Source: Streptomyces daqingensis
GTDB taxonomy: Bacteria > Actinomycetota > Actinomycetes > Streptomycetales > Streptomycetaceae
Reading direction: 5' to 3'
Assembly (NCBI RefSeq): GCF_014645895.1
Contig: NZ_BMMP01000002.1
Coordinates: 515,713 to 579,712 of the forward strand
DNA: 64,000 nucleotides
Part shown: in pieces, positions 61,835-64,000 of the stretch
Numbering within the stretch: position 1 is the stretch's first letter
Layout: every line of letters starts with the position of its first letter
Program-made: the position numbers and the translations under genes
The notes under the pieces: generated by a model
Seen by the model: only the letters and a program-made list of their open reading frames with translations
Told to the model about the DNA's origin: nothing
The model's database searches: none

Positions 61835-62250
61835 GCAGGGCACGAAGCGAGTCCGGAAGGCCGAGGCGGTTCGCAAGGCAGCATCATCCCCGCGTCGCCC
61901 GGGCGCACTGTCGCCTCGTCGCTCGGGCAGAGGCCGCACGGCTCGGAGGGTTATGCGGTGCAGCGGTCGGCGGTCTCCGTGCACAGTGCGAAGCCCCCCT
62001 CCAAGGCGACGCCCTCCTGGTGCCGATTCCCGCACTGCTCGTCGTCCCGCCCGGGGCCGCCCGGCACCTGGGCAGTCCTGGCCCTCAACGGTCCTCGGCA
62101 CGATGGCCTACTTCGTTGGCCCGAAGTGGCAGCCGGACCGGCACCGTCGGTGAGTTCGGCACGCGGCTCGGCTCGGTGAGCAGGTTGCATGCTTGTTGCC
62201 GACTACGCGGAGCACGTGCGATACCACCGCGAGCGCGCGATCATCGGGTG
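61835..62250. other. Interval before the intact HhH-GPD gene
   Basis: No supported gene; the frames here are Arg/Pro-rich and lack a binding site. It contains the right boundary of the accessory segment. Confidence 0.4.
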
Positions 62251-62832
62251 ATGGAGATCACCCTTCGCCTCGCTCAGCAGCCGGAAGCCGACGAGTTGCT
62301 CAGCCGCAGTCCCCTGGCCGCGCTGACGGGCATGCTCCTGGACCAGCAGGTGCCCATGGAGTGGGCGTTCACCGGCCCGTACACCATCGCGCAGCGCATG
62401 GGCGCAGACGATCTGGACGCCCACGCGATCGCCGCCCGCGACCCCGAACAGTTCGCCGCGCTGCTTTCGCAGAAGCCCGCCGTGCACCGCTATCCCGGCT
62501 CCATGGCCAAGCGCGTCCAGCAGCTCTGCCAGTACCTCGTCGACCACTACGACGGCGACGCGAGCGCCGTCTGGCGCGGCGCGGCCACCGGCAAGGAGGT
62601 CCTGGACCGCCTCAACGCGCTGCCCGGCTACGGCAAGCAGAAGTCGCAGATCTTCCTGGCCCTGCTCGGCAAGCAGATGGGCGTCACCCCGGAAGGCTGG
62701 CGCGAGGCCGCCGGAGCGTACGGGGAGCGCGGCGCCCACCGCTCGGCGGCGGACATCACCGGCCAGGAGTCCCTGGAGCGGGTCCGCGCGTACAAGCAGG
62801 AGGCCAAGAAGCAGGCGCGCAAGAAGGCCTGA
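62251..62832 (+). CDS. HhH-GPD-type base-excision DNA-repair protein
   Basis: 193 residues. LAALTGMLLDQQVPMEWAFTGPYTIAQRMG (about 22-51) and the helix-hairpin-helix with RLNALPGYGKQKSQIFLALLGKQMGV (about 122-147) match the EndoIII/HhH-GPD family, here the short Streptomyces type without an Fe-S cluster. It has a Lys-rich tail (KQEAKKQARKKA). It would excise damaged bases. ATG 62251 gives the usual start MEITL. Its central 287 bases are identical to the broken copy at 50549. Confidence 0.9.
   Translation: MEITLRLAQQPEADELLSRSPLAALTGMLLDQQVPMEWAFTGPYTIAQRMGADDLDAHAIAARDPEQFAALLSQKPAVHRYPGSMAKRVQQLCQYLVDHYDGDASAVWRGAATGKEVLDRLNALPGYGKQKSQIFLALLGKQMGVTPEGWREAAGAYGERGAHRSAADITGQESLERVRAYKQEAKKQARKKA
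62281..62567 (+). repeat. Direct repeat, 287 bp, right copy
   Basis: Identical to 50578-50864. It lies inside the intact HhH-GPD gene and marks the right edge of the accessory segment. Confidence 0.9.
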
Positions 62833-63037
62833 GCCGCGCCCGGCCCGTCGGCGGACGCCCCGGCCCTGACGGCACCGCAGGTCGGAGCCCGAGTACGGGG
62901 GCGCCTGCCGGACGCCGGAAGCCATCGAGTAAAACTTTGTGAACTGATTCACAGCGCCTCTTGGCCGGGTCCCGCATCCGTGCTGAGATGCGCTCACATC
63001 CGGCTCGAAGCTCGACGGCGCGCTTGGGAGGACAACT

Positions 63038-63883
63038 GTGGCGGAAACCGCCATGTCTCGATCGGTACGGCTGGATCCCGTGGGCGGCGAGCCGTCACCG
63101 GCCTTCGGCGGTGGGGCGCCGTCGGAACGGCTCGGCATGGCCTCCCCGGTGGACCGCGCCGTGTGGCGTCTGCGCTCCCGCGGCTGCTGGGAGGACGCCG
63201 CCGCGCTGCTGGACCCCTACGCGGAGACCGAGACGGCGGCCTGCCTGCGCCGTGCGGCGCTGCTCGTCGAGCGGTGCATGTTCACCTCGGAGGGGTTCGC
63301 CGCGGCCGAGGCGGCCCTGCGTGCGGCGGAGGCGCTGGCGCAGGACGACGAGGAGCGCGGCGCCGCCGCCTGCGAGCGGGGCCAACTCGCCTACACGGCA
63401 ACGGTGCTGGGCGTACGCGACCGGTCCGACGAGGCACGCGCCGCCCTCGGCAGGGCCGCCGCGCTGCTGCCGCCGGACGCCCGTGGCAGGGCGATGCTGG
63501 ACTACCGGCGCGGACTGCTCGCCGAGCATCTGAGCGACACACCGCAGTCCGCTCTGGCCGCGTACCGGCGTGCGCACGCCGCCGCGACGGCCCTGGAGGA
63601 CGATCTGCTGTGCTCCTTCACCTGGCGGCACCTGGCGGGACTCGCCCTGCGCGACGGCGAAGTGGCGGAGGCACGGCACGGGTTCAGCGAGTCGCTGCGG
63701 CTCCGTGAGGAGCTCGGCTACCTCGTCGGCATGGCGCCGGCGCTCACCGCCCTCGCGGACGTAGAGCCGGAGCCGGAGGCCGCGAGGCTCCGTGCCGAGG
63801 CGCGCCGTTTCTACCGCCTGCTGGACGGAGTCCCCGTCTGGCTCGCGGACCAACTCACCGAGGACCAACTCACCGCCGACTGA
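63038..63883 (+). CDS. TPR-repeat protein
   Basis: 281 residues of helical hairpins typical of tetratricopeptide repeats: LRRAALLVERCMFTSEGFAAAEAALRAAEALAQDDEERGAAACERGQLAYTAT and RGLLAEHLSDTPQSALAAYRRAHAAATALEDDLLCSFTWRHLAGLAL (about 62-200). No catalytic or DNA-binding domain is visible. GTG 63038 follows GGGAGGA at seven bases; an internal ATG (MSRSVRL) is less likely. It probably acts as a protein-interaction partner. It is alone. Confidence 0.75.
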   Translation: MAETAMSRSVRLDPVGGEPSPAFGGGAPSERLGMASPVDRAVWRLRSRGCWEDAAALLDPYAETETAACLRRAALLVERCMFTSEGFAAAEAALRAAEALAQDDEERGAAACERGQLAYTATVLGVRDRSDEARAALGRAAALLPPDARGRAMLDYRRGLLAEHLSDTPQSALAAYRRAHAAATALEDDLLCSFTWRHLAGLALRDGEVAEARHGFSESLRLREELGYLVGMAPALTALADVEPEPEAARLRAEARRFYRLLDGVPVWLADQLTEDQLTAD

Positions 63884-63944
63884 CGGCACTTCGGCGAGCG
63901 GCGGGGAGAGCCTCCCCGGGGGGGGGGTGCCTCTATGTGTTTCG

Positions 63945-64000
63945 TCAAGCGGTGGTTGGGGTGCGTGGTTCGTAGAAGGTGCCGTCTCTGAGCATGGCGA
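63945..64000 (-). pseudogene. C-terminus of an IS110-like transposase (continues outside)
   Basis: Read leftward from the window edge: FAMLRDGTFYEPRTPTTA then a stop. This resembles the C-terminal end of IS110-family transposases of Streptomyces. Whether the whole gene is intact cannot be seen. A run of G at about 63918-63928 lies just beyond the stop. Confidence 0.5.

Noticed and set aside
63918..63928. Run of about eleven G near the window end
   Set aside because: Lies between genes and may be a homopolymer length error; no phase-variation context such as a coding start is evident.

Overview
The window is high-GC actinobacterial DNA and almost certainly comes from a Streptomyces. GTG starts are frequent, reading frames are open on both strands, and genes are often coupled by ATGA or GTGA overlaps. 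Typical Streptomyces families are present: SsgA-like protein, an XRE/DUF5753 plus DUF397 pair, DUF5955, ANTAR regulators and a secreted RNase Sa homologue. No rRNA, tRNA or CRISPR array was recognised.

From about 2.3 to 49.2 kb the window is dominated by a dispersed purine and allantoin catabolic supercluster. Purines enter through two permeases (18.7-20.2 kb and 41.6-43.1 kb). An aminohydrolase of the guanine/8-oxoguanine deaminase type (20.4-21.8 kb) and a three-subunit xanthine dehydrogenase (43.3-47.2 kb) lead to urate; XdhC (40.3-41.5 kb) and a MocA-like cytidylyltransferase (6.6-7.2 kb) support its molybdenum cofactor. Uricase, HIU hydrolase and OHCU decarboxylase (21.9-23.8 kb) give allantoin. 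Allantoinase and allantoicase (2.3-4.8 kb) take this on to ureidoglycolate. Glyoxylate is then used by malate synthase (7.6-9.3 kb) or by glyoxylate carboligase, hydroxypyruvate isomerase and tartronate semialdehyde reductase (26.6-30.2 kb). An IclR-type AllR (5.1-5.9 kb) and a PucR regulator (47.4-49.2 kb) lie beside the genes they probably control. Four 15-bp TTCC-N7-GGAA-like sites before allB, aceB and hyi, and a second palindrome (TCAACA-N3-TGTTGA) before allB and the uricase operon, tie the blocks into regulons.

Between these blocks lie other units. The most unusual is a tightly coupled operon at 15.6-18.7 kb. It encodes a small secreted peptide with a Lys/Ala-rich amphipathic helix, a DUF5819 (SdpA-like) protein, an HTTM (SdpB-like) membrane protein that is frameshifted in this sequence, a two-helix membrane protein and a beta-lactamase-fold serine hydrolase. 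This layout recalls the Bacillus sporulation-delaying-protein toxin systems. A WhiJ-like regulator pair at 12.5-13.5 kb is preceded by a perfect BldD-type box. A SnoaL-like gene at 10.4 kb looks leaderless and carries a MerR-type promoter. A MITE at 37.7-37.9 kb supplies the stop codons of both genes it separates.

From 50.5 to 62.6 kb the sequence changes character. This 11.7-kb accessory segment is bounded by two copies of an HhH-GPD repair gene that share 287 identical bases inside otherwise diverged sequence. It holds a complete IS3-family element, broken IS701, IS3, SsgA and GHMP-kinase remnants, a BrkB-like membrane protein, a fatty acid desaturase, an SsgA-like protein and three consecutive ANTAR-domain regulators. 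A TPR protein and the end of another transposase close the window.
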